Shown: positions 53,800 to 64,000 of the stretch, in pieces
How the letters are laid out: each line of letters begins with the position of its first letter
Numbering within the stretch: position 1 is the first letter of the stretch
From: Cryptomeria japonica
Taxonomy: Eukaryota; Streptophyta; Pinopsida; Cupressales; Cupressaceae
Assembly (NCBI RefSeq): GCF_030272615.1
Contig: NC_081412.1
Span: forward strand, 684,518,583 to 684,582,582
Length of the DNA: 64,000 nucleotides
Direction of reading: 5' to 3'
Notes under the pieces: generated by a model
What the model was told of the DNA's origin: nothing
Databases searched by the model: none
Seen by the model: the letters and a program-made list of their open reading frames with translations, nothing else
Translations under genes and position numbers: made by a program

Positions 53800-55060
53800 A
53801 TGAAGTAAACACAATGCACACTATCATGGCTCCTATTTAACAATGAAGTCGTAAAAAATATACAAATTAAAGGCACAATATTTTCACACTACATTAGAAT
53901 TAACTATCTAAATCTTTCTTCGTACAAAATTATGTATAAATTTTTATCTATTCTAGCACTAAAAAATGTAAAATGTACACACAAATTTCTATTAGAAGTT
54001 CTCTTAGACAAATTAAAAATAAATAAATTTTAAAATGAATGTTTTTAGATTTCTAACTATTGAAGTGTCCTGTTGAATTCCATAGTTGAAGATCTAATCT
54101 AAGATGATTAAAAAAGGTCAATAGATTGAGAATACAAATTTGAGATTAAAAATAAAAAAATTCAAATTAAAGATATTATGAACTAATTTTATATACAACT
54201 ATACTAATTATAGGCTAACTATTACATTTACACTCTAATTAAAATTAAAGTGAAAATATAAGAAAAAATGAAAAATAATTTTCAATATTACAAATTTATA
54301 AAACCTTGATCTACTTTTAATTATTGTACACATAAATTAAAAAAATATAAGCTATGCATTTCTCTTTTCTTTGCTTTCTTCCTACTAATAGTTTAATTTA
54401 GTTTTTAATTATAGTTCATTATTTTTTCATATAAATTTATTTTGTTTGGAATATAATAAGAAGATAAAAAGTTGTAGATTTATAAGTTTAATAATTTCAA
54501 AAATGTTATTGACATTCTTATTAAGTTGATAAACGTAAATAAATTTATTCATTGCAAATTTGTTATGGGTATTGTGTCTTTAGTAATAAATCTTATTTTT
54601 TCTTTTATTTATTTTTAATATATATAACAAACAAAAATTGTTAAGATTAGATGTTATACTACTTGCAAAATCTTAGAAGCAATTGAAATTATTTAATATA
54701 ACATAATTCTAATGTTGAACTCTTCTTAAATTTGACACTTCAATAAAATAATCTAGAAGTTCTCATATATTACCTAATCTAACACTTATCTAAGTTAAGA
54801 GGGATAAAAAATAACTTCTACCTGAAAATATGACATGACAAAAAAACCAAATATATTCAAATAGGAGTAACTATCTTTAGTATTGCATATCTTTAATGTT
54901 GTCCTTATATTTGATATTTTACATAAAGAAAATCTAAAACTTTACACACTAATTTAAGTTAAGAAGAGGAAAAATAACTTATAAATGAATAGTTACGACA
55001 AGTAAAAAGTCCAAATAAAATCAAAAGAAGAGTTATCATCTCCATATTCAATGAAAGTTT
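53800..55060. other. AT-rich intergenic region upstream of the RLP gene
   Basis: No ORF, repeat family or RNA gene recognised; A/T runs dominate. Confidence 0.6.
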
Positions 55061-55066
55061 TGTAGC

Positions 55067-55124
55067 AACGTATGGTTCACGGCAACTTCGCATCTCTTCT
55101 TTATATTAACGTATGCGTCACGGC
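55067..55124 (+). promoter_or_regulatory. Duplicated AACGTATG..TCACGGC element
   Basis: AACGTATGGTTCACGGC (55067-55083) and AACGTATGCGTCACGGC (55108-55124), 41 bp apart start to start and about 130 bp before the start codon. Each has a central ACGTA and a CACGGC tail; GC-rich islands in an AT-rich promoter. Confidence 0.5.
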
Positions 55125-55171
55125 TGTTTCACAACATATGGCTCAAAATCACCGCCTCAATCTGCCCTTAG

Positions 55172-55183
55172 TTGACCAGTCAA
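55172..55183 (+). promoter_or_regulatory. Inverted pair of W-box cores
   Basis: TTGACCAGTCAA contains TTGACC and, on the other strand, TTGACT. W-boxes bind WRKY factors and are common in defence-gene promoters. It lies 60-70 bp before the start codon; a TATA-like TTTATAGT follows at 55194, so it may be at or near the transcription start. Confidence 0.45.
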
Positions 55184-55243
55184 CCCCCTCTTCTTTATAG
55201 TCAGATGCCCTCTCTTTTACCTGCCAAATCACCCAAACTCAAA

Positions 55244-58200
55244 ATGGCGCGCAGTACAGCTAGGTTCTTGTTGTTGATTACTCTTATAGTTATTCCCCTC
55301 TTTCTCCTCCCCTTCTGCTGTGGATGTTTTCACACCGAACGGGATGCCCTCCTTCAATTCAAAGCTGCCATAAATTACTCTTCTCATTCCTATTATTATT
55401 TTTCTACCAATCTGAGCTCGTGGGAGAAGGGAGGAGATTGCTGTCTCTGGGATGGCATTTCCTGTCATAACACAACCCGTCATGTTGTCAGTCTTGAAAT
55501 ATACGGTGATGGTGATGGTGATGGCGGCGTCATATCTGAGAGCTTGTGCACCCTCACTTCTCTTGCAACCATACGCCTAACCTACATGGTATTAACAGGT
55601 ACTCTTCCTCCGTGCTTGGCAAAACTCTCTTCTCTTGCTGTCCTTGATTTGTCCTCTAACAATTTGGAAGGTGAAACTGTCCTCACTACTCTTTGTCTGC
55701 TCAGCAACCTTACTGTGGTTAATCTTGATTCCAACCAACTCAATGGGACCTTGCCATCCTGCCTGAGTAGTCTCTCTTCACTCATAGAACTGCATCTATC
55801 TGGTAATGGGTTGAGTGGGAATATTCCATTGTCTTCTTCCCTTTCTGTACTTGATTTGTCCTCTAACAATTTGGAAGGTGAAACTGTCCTCACTACTCTT
55901 TGTCTGCTCAGCAACCTTACTGTGGTTAATCTTGGTTACAACCAACTCAATGGGAGCTTGCCATCCTGCCTGAGTAGTCTCTCTTCACTCATAGAACTGC
56001 ATCTATCTGGTAATGGGTTGAGTGGGAATATTCCATTGTCTTCTTCACTTGCAGTCCTTGATTTAGAAGATAACGGTTTAGAAGATGAAACTGTCCTCAG
56101 TACTATTTGTCTGCTCAGCAACCTTAGTGTTGTTGACCTTTCTGGCAACCAGCTGAATGGAAGCTTACCATCCTGTGTCGGTAATCTCTCTTCACTCAAA
56201 GAACTGCATCTATCTGGTAATGGGTTGAGTGGGAATATTCCATTGTCTTCTTCCCTTGCTGCACTTGATTTGTCCTCTAACAATTTCGAAGGTGAAACTG
56301 CCCTCAGTAATATTTGTCTGCTCAGCAACCTTAGTGAGATTGACCTTTCTACCAACCAGTTGAATGGAAGCTTACCATCCTGTTTGGGTAATCTATCTTC
56401 TCTAATTATCTTAGATATTCATGGAAATCACTTGAGTGGTAATATTCCATATTCTTTAGGGAAGATGTCCTCACTGAAATATTTTGATGTTTATAATAAT
56501 TCTTTAAGTGGTTCTATCCCAGATTCCTTTGGTAATCTCTCTTCGCTAAAAGCCTTGTACCTATATGACAACCAACTAAATGGAACTATTCCCTCCTCAT
56601 TTTCAAGACTCTCCTCACTTACTGACCTCTATGCTGATGGGAATGCATTCAACCAGAGTATTGCTTCGTCAGTGCTCCCCTCATCAATTGAAGGTCTTAG
56701 TCTCTCACTAGACGGCCAACACATGATTTCAGAGGCTTTTCTTCACAACCTCAGCAAGTTGGATAATTTGTATTTGTCCAATTGTGAAGTTAATATCAGC
56801 AGCACCTGGATTCCCTCATTCCAGTTAGGGAGCTTATTTATGACATCATGTAAGGTGGATGGTCAAATCCCGTTGTGGATTTCAACTCAGTTCTCACTTT
56901 TAGAGTTGGAATTACCTGACAATAACCTTGTTGGAGAAATTCCATCATGGCTATTTGATATGAATATTCAATACATCAATCTCACAGCAAATCATCTCGA
57001 AGGTCGCCTTTTGCTAAATTCATCAGCTAGGAATTCATTGGTAGTCTTGGATGTGTCGAGAAATGCTTTGTCTGGTCAGATACCATCAATTTGGCCTCCT
57101 AATATAGAAGCATTGTTGCTCAATGAAAATTTTCTGACAGGAAATATTCCTCAACAATTGCAGGGTTTTTGTTTACTAGAAATTGTAAATCTGGCAAATA
57201 ACCATTTGAATGGAATCATCCCTCCAAGCTTAGCCAATTGTTCCAAGCTTCAAAATCTGAATTTAGGGGATAATCATTTAAGGGGAATGATTCCGTACGA
57301 GTTTAGTAAGCTGAGTGAGCTGCAGTCTCTACTGATAAAGAATAACCAGTTGAATGGATCATTATCTCCCTCCATATCAAATTGCACAGCATTACATTTG
57401 TTAGATGTTGGGCAAAACTTCTTCAAAGGCCAGATTCCAAAGTCAATTGGAAACCTTACAGAGCTGAAAGTGTTAGCAATGAGGAAAAATCATTTTGAAG
57501 GTAACATCCCTGCAGAAATAGGGCAGTTGAAGAACCTGCAAATCTTGGACCTTTCTTCAAATCAACTTTCAGGTGTGATACCTTACAGCATTTTTAGTTT
57601 ACAAGCAATGTTGGTAGAAATACATCAGGAATTTTCTGAGGTTCATCTTGGAATACGGACACAGTCCCTTGGGATACTCTACACATATAAGATTGGATTG
57701 ACTATGAATTCCAAAGGCAGAGACGAGCACTACACATATATTTTCCCCACCATGATGGCCATAGACCTTTCAAACAATCATTTGAATGGGGATCTTCCAT
57801 CTGATGTAGGAAAATTGAAGGGATTGAAGCTGCTAAACCTTTCCATGAACAATTTCAGTGGTGTTATTCCGAATAGCATTGTACAATTGATTTGGTTGGA
57901 ATCATTAGACCTCTCTGCAAATAATTTTTCTGGACAAATTCCTCCAGATCTTGGTTCTTTGAGCTATTTGGGAGCCCTTGATTTTTCCAACAATCACCTT
58001 TCAGGTTGTATACCACAAGGAGGACACATGACAACATTTAATAAATCATCATATTCAGGCAATCCAGATTTATGGTGTTGTCCACTTCCAAAGAAATGTT
58101 CCTGGCCAGAATTTGCTCCTAGTCCCCCTCCCATTTCTACATCTATTAATGAAGAAGAGCAAAGTGAGGAAAGTGTGGGGTATGACATCGGAGTGGGACT

Positions 58201-58321
58201 GTCATATGTAGCAGGTTTTACAACAGTGTTGGTATTTATTGTGTTGAAAAAGAAATACTTCGAGGGAGTTGATTCAGTTTTAAAAATCTTTTTCCCATGG
58301 CTCCACAATTTGACATTGTAA
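55244..58321 (+). CDS. Leucine-rich-repeat receptor-like protein (RLP), 1,025 aa
   Basis: Intact single-exon gene. I choose ATG 55244 (AAAATGGCG context) because the protein then begins MARSTARFLLLITLIVIPLF, a good signal peptide; an in-frame ATG at 55205 would add 13 residues. Order: signal peptide (1-30), N-terminal cap with TERDALLQFKAAI and the CCLWDGISC motif, about 25-30 plant-type LRRs (LxxLxLxxNxLxGxIP), an island near residues 790-835 (LGIRTQSLGILYTYKI), four last LRRs (from MAIDLSNNHLNGDLPSDVGK), cap with CCPLPKKCSW, acidic stretch INEEEQSEE, one membrane helix (YVAGFTTVLVFIVL) and a short basic tail. No kinase, so it must act with a partner such as SOBIR1/BAK1-type kinases. The family serves in pathogen recognition or development. 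Residues about 134-409 hold four tandem copies of a 69-residue block. Confidence 0.93.
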   Translation: MARSTARFLLLITLIVIPLFLLPFCCGCFHTERDALLQFKAAINYSSHSYYYFSTNLSSWEKGGDCCLWDGISCHNTTRHVVSLEIYGDGDGDGGVISESLCTLTSLATIRLTYMVLTGTLPPCLAKLSSLAVLDLSSNNLEGETVLTTLCLLSNLTVVNLDSNQLNGTLPSCLSSLSSLIELHLSGNGLSGNIPLSSSLSVLDLSSNNLEGETVLTTLCLLSNLTVVNLGYNQLNGSLPSCLSSLSSLIELHLSGNGLSGNIPLSSSLAVLDLEDNGLEDETVLSTICLLSNLSVVDLSGNQLNGSLPSCVGNLSSLKELHLSGNGLSGNIPLSSSLAALDLSSNNFEGETALSNICLLSNLSEIDLSTNQLNGSLPSCLGNLSSLIILDIHGNHLSGNIPYSLGKMSSLKYFDVYNNSLSGSIPDSFGNLSSLKALYLYDNQLNGTIPSSFSRLSSLTDLYADGNAFNQSIASSVLPSSIEGLSLSLDGQHMISEAFLHNLSKLDNLYLSNCEVNISSTWIPSFQLGSLFMTSCKVDGQIPLWISTQFSLLELELPDNNLVGEIPSWLFDMNIQYINLTANHLEGRLLLNSSARNSLVVLDVSRNALSGQIPSIWPPNIEALLLNENFLTGNIPQQLQGFCLLEIVNLANNHLNGIIPPSLANCSKLQNLNLGDNHLRGMIPYEFSKLSELQSLLIKNNQLNGSLSPSISNCTALHLLDVGQNFFKGQIPKSIGNLTELKVLAMRKNHFEGNIPAEIGQLKNLQILDLSSNQLSGVIPYSIFSLQAMLVEIHQEFSEVHLGIRTQSLGILYTYKIGLTMNSKGRDEHYTYIFPTMMAIDLSNNHLNGDLPSDVGKLKGLKLLNLSMNNFSGVIPNSIVQLIWLESLDLSANNFSGQIPPDLGSLSYLGALDFSNNHLSGCIPQGGHMTTFNKSSYSGNPDLWCCPLPKKCSWPEFAPSPPPISTSINEEEQSEESVGYDIGVGLSYVAGFTTVLVFIVLKKKYFEGVDSVLKIFFPWLHNLTL
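55643..56470 (+). repeat. Four tandem 207 bp units in the RLP gene
   Basis: Units start at 55643, 55850, 56057 and 56264, an exact 207 bp (69 codon, three LRR) period. Units 1 and 2 differ at about three positions over their first 190 bp; units 3 and 4 are more diverged. Confidence 0.9.
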
Positions 58322-59913
58322 AAGTTTATTTCTTTTGTCAAGGTGATTCTTATATAAATATATAATAGTTTTTGTCGAATAATTTAATTCGTTATGTATT
58401 TGAAAAATTATTTTATTTATATTTGTCTTGTAGATTTTGAAAATTATTGTAATGGTTTTTTTTATATTAATAATGTTTGGATTTGCTAAAATATTCTATC
58501 ATTCATTATATTATAAAAATTTCATTTTGGAAATTAAATATATTTATAGTTTTTAATTTTTGATTAATTATTACAAGATAAAATTAGAAGTGATGTTTTT
58601 TTGTGATTATTAATTCCAACTAATTTGTAAACTTTTTATTTATCTATTTTTTTAATTTTCTTAAATATGTATTAAAAGTCAATACTTTGTTTCAAAATAT
58701 TTTATCTATGATAAAATGATAAAATCCTTTAAAAGAAATTAACAATATTTGGTGATAACAAAAGAAGAGTTTTCAAAATTGTTAATTTGATTTCATTTCT
58801 AATGAAAAATCTCCTAAAATAATATTTGTTTATTAAAATAGCTTACATAATATAAACACTAGATATACACTATGATCAAATTTTAAGTACAATGAAAGGC
58901 CACAATAGGTAGAGTATTTTATCACCATGATTTTAAGTATTATGTATGTAAGTCATCTACGCTAAAGATTCAAGTAAGAATTTATATACTTAAGATATAT
59001 AATTTGTTGAATCAAAACCCTCTTTCATTATCTATAGTGTACATTTTTAATTAAAATAGATTTGAATTAATCACATTCTCTAGTTTGAATTCTTTAATGA
59101 ATACAATGTTATCATATGCCTTAATTATCAACAATAATATTATATTGATAATTCATTTATAACTATTTAATATTTCTAATATATTCTAAATAATTCTTGA
59201 AATAATTTAAATTTTTAGTATATCACTCCTTTACATTTTCATTATTGTATTCTATTCATATTTCATGTACCTTCAAAATGATGATAGACGTAACATAATA
59301 TTTAATTTGAGTTATTTTTTGAAAACCAAATTCCATTAAAAGATATTATAAATTTATAGAATGAAATCCCTACATTTTTCTTTTTTTCCAAAGGCATCAA
59401 TAGAAAAATAATAAGTTTTGTTGTTTCATTTCCTGAAAGTGTTAAATAAAGAAAAGGACATGACCTATCTCATGAACATCTTTAGTATTTGCATTTCTGA
59501 CAACTGTTCTTTTTGATGATTGGTGAAAGAATCTACATGTCACCACAGTGTGCATTCAGAAGTGATCAATTCTGGCACAACTTTTCTTTTGCACTATTGG
59601 ATCAAGGAATCAACGTGTCTGTACCGTTCAAAAAAGATTGCCCTACCGGTTGGACAAGATCTTGTGGTTACTTATTTTCATGAAGAATGAAGGGGAGTTA
59701 AGCAGCATTTTGTGATAGTTGTAGGCTATGCATATCATTTTGATTCTCATGTGATTATTGAAGACTTTTTGTTTTCTAACTAAAAGTCACAATGCCCCTC
59801 ATGATGAGGGATGAATGAAGTTCAAATATGAGACATAGTCTTTTTAAAAAAGGTTAGTAGTTTTTAATTCTAAAGGGTCTTAATGGATGCTTCTTGAGGG
59901 TGGAGATTTCAAT

Positions 59914-60167
59914 ATTATATCTTTATATATGCATTGTCTTATGTATTTTGTTATCTTTTCAAGCGTGATGAATCTATGATGTTCCGTTCTCATTTGTTTT
60001 ATAATCTTAAATTATTATCAGTGATGCATATTCAGTCTATATTATATCTCTACATGTGCATTGCCTTGTGTACTTTTTTATCTTTTCACATGTGATGAGT
60101 CTATGATATTCTATTCTCATTTGTTTTAGAATCTTAAATTATTATCAGTGATGCATATTCAGACTAT
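59914..60167. repeat. Two-copy 127 bp tandem duplication
   Basis: ATTATATCT.TA.AT.TGCATTG..TTCAG.CTAT occurs at 59914 and 60041 with about 90 percent agreement by eye. Confidence 0.85.
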
Positions 60168-60464
60168 GTGATTCATTTGAGTGATTACATTTTGGAATGC
60201 TTGCAAATCATGTATGTTGCTCTTTAAAAAGACTTAAGTTTGTGTTATTATTTTCAAATGATTATATTGTGCTTTTCTTCGTCTAAGCACTTGAATAGTG
60301 TATTGCCATAAATTTAGTTAGTTTAGTTTAAATTTTGAAATATTTCTCTGCTTTTCTCCTAAAATTGAAAAATCTAAGGAAGAGCTAGCTTCCTTAGAAT
60401 TCAAGAGTTATGTCATGAGTCAATTCCCATATTCATAATATTTCCCATTGTTGGTATCTGAATG

Positions 60465-60515
60465 AAATTTTGACCATCAATATTTTTTGGCATGCCCAAT
60501 GGAACATAGATCCTT
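60465..60515 (+). other. Possible relic of a gypsy LTR end and primer site
   Basis: TTTTGGCATGCCCAATGGAACATAGATCC parallels the LTR/primer-site junction of the gypsy element at 9627-9655 (TTTTGGCATGCCCC..GGGACATGGATTT). No LTR can be delimited around it. Confidence 0.35.
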
Positions 60516-60883
60516 ATTACATGAATAGAGTTTGGGTTGCATGAACCAAAGGCTTGTCATGAGATCATGTTCAACCAATCATCTAGGCCTCATTGACAAC
60601 CGCCATCCAAAGAAGGGCAATTGAACCAATCAAAACATTTGAAATATAAATATTACATCATACTTTATCAAACTATGAATTCCAAGAAAAAAATTGCTTA
60701 CTCTATCGAAAAGAATATATGATATTTCTAGTAAAATTATTTAATTAAACAAAACTAAATGGAAAACTTTCTAAAAGTTTTTTTTAATTACTTGATGTTT
60801 TTGTTCTTTTCGCTTAGAAAAATTTTAATTAATGTTTTGGATTCTGATATTAAAGTTTTAATTACTAAATGTTCCGGTAATCT

Positions 60884-60960
60884 GTGACAACTAATTAACC
60901 CCTCCACCCCCCTCTCGCCCCCCTCGCCCACGCCCTCTAACTTGTCTTCTAGTTATTTGA
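60884..60960 (+). other. Possible degenerate C-loop LTR end
   Basis: GACAACTAATTAACCCC, then 35 bases of C-rich sequence, then CTAACTTGTC. This resembles a decayed form of the hairpin AGACAACTGA-TTCACCCC-TCAGTTGTCT of the copia element; only GACAA/TTGTC still pairs. Confidence 0.35.
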
Positions 60961-61439
60961 ATTGTCTAACACACCACCATAGATGGCAAATTCATTGCAT
61001 ATTTAAAACAAGAAACTAGTTAAAAAATTTCAAGGTCAATTTGATATTTATAACATTCTTTTAAAGACTCCCATAGATGTCACATGTCATTTCCCTTCAT
61101 CTCCAACTATCATAATATTCAAAAACATACCCAACCAAGAAGTGAAGAACTTCATCTATGAGCTCCTTTTAAATTATATAACAAACATCAAGTATCATTA
61201 TCTAAATGGTCCAAAAAAAACTTATAAGATTTTAAGATCACAAAAAATCTTTATTTTAAATTATGTATGGTTTTAATAATAAAAAAATTCATATTAGTAT
61301 GGGTGCTTTTTAATACAATTTTTTTTTGTATATTTTTAATAAAAATTAGAAGCACACTTAATAATCCATGATTAAAAAAAAAATATTGACTAAAAAAATA
61401 CAAATGAATTTAGAAAGACAGAAATATTGAGAAGACAAT

Positions 61440-61760
61440 GAGAGGTGTTGAGAAACAGGCTGTGAGGCATACATTTAAAAGTGTCATACGCCATGCGTTT
61501 GAAACAGGCGTGAGGCATACGATCAAAATAGGCGTGAGTGAAGTGTGAGACTTTTCTCATCACTTTCTATCATTTCATTCTCATTACTTTCCAGTCGGTG
61601 CAAGAAAATGAGTGCAAGTAATGCTAATGAAAATGAGCGATGGAAGTTGTCAGACTTGCCGTAAGTCCTGCGTTATAAAGTAGACAAACTCAGAATATAA
61701 TGACAAACAGGCGTGAGTGAAGCGTTATGCCTACCTAATTTTCTCATCACTTTCTACAAT
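61440..61760. repeat. Dispersed AGGCGTGAG repeats
   Basis: ACAGGCGTGAGGCATACG, ATAGGCGTGAGTGAAG, ACAGGCGTGAGTGAAGCG and two copies of TTTTCTCATCACTTTCTA, 185 bp apart. Locally GC-richer; no ORF. Confidence 0.55.
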
Positions 61761-62245
61761 ACTTGGACTATGCGATATAATTATTAACTAGCAATTGCAC
61801 CTTGTGTGCAATGGGTATGTCGAGGAGGTGTGGAAAGTAAAATAGAAGAATATGGTCTATTTTTGTATGCATTTGTGTTATACATGAGGTCAATAGGTAA
61901 GCCATTTAGTAAATGATGTTGTTTGTGCAACAAAAGTCTTAATGGAGAATTCATATCTTCAAATCAACTATACATCCACTTACAACAAAACCTTTGAATC
62001 GGGGAGATAATTAGGCTCCATTACCAATATGGTCCTATTATATTTGTAATGGGGAGAGAGGGAGAGGAGGAAAGAGAGGGATAAATAGAGGGGGTAAGAG
62101 TGAGAGAGTTAGAGAAGGGTAAGGAGATAGAACTAGGGGATAGAGATAGAAAGGAAGATAGAGGTGGATCTAGAGAAGGAGAGGGAGGGATAAAGAGAAA
62201 GAGAGAATGAAAGAGGGATGAATAGAGTTGGAAGAGATAAATATC

Positions 62246-62246
<1 letters not shown>

Positions 62247-62310
<64 letters not shown>
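62247..62310. repeat. (AG)32 microsatellite
   Basis: 64 bp of perfect AG within a purine-rich region 62040-62370. A minus-strand open stretch of serine-leucine repeats across it is an artefact of the repeat. Confidence 0.97.
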
Positions 62311-62313
<3 letters not shown>

Positions 62314-63580
62314 AATATATAAAGAAAGAGAGGGAGATAATTAAGCATCATAGAGAGAGAGAGAATCATACCGGGTAAAGAGATTCTACAAAATGATCAG
62401 TCATCAAAGATTCAATTGAGATTTTTGTGTGTATTATGGCTGACGATATAATATTGGTGAAAAGATAGCCATAAAAAAAAGTATGGAGATATTAAGACCG
62501 TTGGATCAGTTGTCCACCTATCATATCAGTCGTACATAGGAAGGTGTACTAGTTCTATGGTTTTTTCTTTGTTTTTAAAAGTGGTGAAGTTATGAACCAA
62601 AGTGTTGAAGGGGAGGAAACAGTGCAACACAATTGATGGTAGGGCAATTAAATTTTACGATTGAAAAATGGTTATATGGTTAGGAGAAAAGATTTAATAA
62701 TTTTTTTATATTGGAGGATTTTATATCATTGCAAGTATGAGATCACGAGTCTATGTTGATATCTCTTTGATTTCGAGTCAAAAATTGAGGGGTCTCCATT
62801 TTGTCAAAGTTACAAGCTTATCTTGATATCTCTTCAACTGAGAGTTAATTACTCAAAGGGGTTAGTGTTTTAGGGCTTAGGATTTAGGGAGTCTCCATTA
62901 TGTCGAATTCGCCTGGAGCACAATCTAATTCCCATTTCTTATATCATACCTTTGAGGATTTGAGGCTTGATGGATGACATACTCAAGGAACATACCATCA
63001 CCCTCACCAATTGTGCTCAACTAATTGAACTACATTTCTTTTGAAAGACTCAATAACTTGATCAAAGAAAAAAAATACCAACTTGTTGAGTGCATTTTAA
63101 TAGTTAAGATAGTATTTGAAGATTAAAATGTTTTTTTTTCTTAAAATAGAAAGTGCCAATTTTAAGTTGGTATTGAGGATTGCCAGAGTTTAAATTTGAT
63201 GAATGTATGATTATATATATGCATTTTTATCATAAATAGAATCAAAATTTTAGAAATGTTATCTTATGAAAAATGAGATTTTAGAGTGGTTGTATAGTTT
63301 TTGTATGTCAAAGTGGTCTCGTTCTTTAAGTTTATTGTTTGTATGTTAAGGTAGCCTTATATTTTTTAAAGAATAAAATTTTGCATTGAAAAGTTTTGGA
63401 TTAAAATTGTGTATTGATTTTTTTACCTTTCTAGTAGTACAATTAGAATGGACTTGGAAGCCTCCTGTCTCTAAATATGGTACACATTTCATAATCTTCA
63501 TCTTTGATTATAGTAAGTTTGTATAGGGACACTATTTTATAGGTTGCATGTTTGCTTTGGCAAGACAAATTTTAAATTTT

Positions 63581-63686
63581 TCAAAATTCTTAAATTATTA
63601 ATAACTTTTTAAAAATTTTATAATATTACTAATTCAAAATTCTTAAATTATTAATAATTTTTTAAATTTTTTATAATATTACTAAA
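63581..63686. repeat. Two-copy 53 bp AT-rich tandem duplication
   Basis: TCAAAATTCTTAAATTATTA starts at 63581 and 63634; the units differ at a few positions. Confidence 0.8.
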
Positions 63687-64000
63687 TATAATAAAATAAA
63701 AAAATATCTTACAAAATATAATTAAATCAAAATTAAAAATCAAGACAATTTTTTTTACAATAGAATTACACTATTATTAGTATATAAATTTCACCTTCAA
63801 AATATCATACTTGTAAGTTTTAATCATTTTAAAAATAATGTTCATAAATAATTATAATATCTTACTGTGTGTTCTCTAGTGAATCATAAAATGATTGAAC
63901 AGCTGTAAAGATAGCTGAATAAAGCTTCTGAACGGATTTCACGTCATAACCTGTCATAACTTGAAAAAACCTACGAGAAGTATGGAGAAAAATCCAGCAG

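Larger units (their letters stand above)
58322..64000. other. AT-rich intergenic region downstream of the RLP gene
   Basis: No gene recognised on either strand. The first 200 bp are 3' untranslated and flanking sequence shared with the RLP pseudogene at 660-830. Small repeats in it are listed separately. Confidence 0.7.

Noticed and set aside
55172-55243. RLP reading frame extended upstream to 55172
   Set aside because: 55172 is a TTG, not an ATG. The in-frame ATGs are 55205 and 55244; the second has the better context and puts the signal peptide at the very N-terminus.
55582-56355. Long minus-strand ORFs opposite the RLP repeats
   Set aside because: They mirror the 207 bp LRR repeat on the other strand and have the arginine/serine-rich composition expected of an antisense shadow.
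61785-61815. Helitron-like end (hairpin ATTGCAC..GTGCAAT near CTAG on the minus strand)
   Set aside because: The hairpin is short and AT-rich, its spacing to CTAG is wrong for a Helitron 3' end, and no matching TC 5' end was found.
62133-62369. Minus-strand ORF of serine-leucine repeats
   Set aside because: Translation of the (AG)32 microsatellite and its purine-rich surroundings.

Overview
This window looks like nuclear DNA from a large-genome seed plant. It is AT-rich, has one intact plant-type receptor-like protein gene, and is otherwise filled with nested, decaying plant transposons: Ty1/copia and Ty3/gypsy LTR elements, a CACTA DNA transposon and LINE fragments. The density of old LTR elements and the style of the LTRs would suit a conifer, but that is a guess. 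No organellar, bacterial or RNA-gene signature was recognised.

Layout. 0-0.83 kb: broken 3' end of an LRR receptor-like protein gene. 0.83-7.6 kb: LINE RNase H relic and a decayed ORF with a coiled-coil end, split by a 4.9 kb non-autonomous minus-strand LTR element (2529-7396, TSD GTGCT). 7.75-26.3 kb: a CACTA transposon (TNP2, DUF4218-like, DUF4216) whose coding frame is split by an 11.4 kb gypsy-type element (8887-20268) and a 2.3 kb solo LTR (23701-25996, TSD ATGAT). The gypsy element keeps gag-protease and the integrase C-terminus, has lost RT/RNase H and the integrase core, and carries an antisense plant-mobile-domain ORF. 26.9-38 kb: a minus-strand accessory ORF of unknown function, split by a nearly full copia element on the minus strand (28950-35609). 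38.2-48.6 kb: an array of about 490 bp units packed with GATAAG/CTTATC motifs, split by a second copia-type element (40077-48009, TSD GATAA) that has zinc-knuckle gag and a single-frame accessory ORF of about 1,117 codons, but no pol. 49.6-51.2 kb: LINE RNase H relic split by a solo LTR (49885-51053, TSD AACCC). 55.2-58.3 kb: intact single-exon LRR-RLP gene. 58.3-64 kb: AT-rich intergenic DNA with small repeats.

How the parts relate. The only gene likely to serve the plant is the RLP, probably a cell-surface immune or developmental receptor; the 5' fragment in the same orientation suggests an RLP cluster spread apart by transposons. The copia-type elements share primer-binding and polypurine signals, so the complete one could have served as helper for the pol-less one. 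Four LTRs of different families carry a C-rich-loop hairpin just before the LTR 3' end, with stems that change in step. That covarying hairpin, the pol-less accessory-ORF elements and the GATAAG array are the most unusual signals here. All assignments come from reading the sequence; no database search was run.
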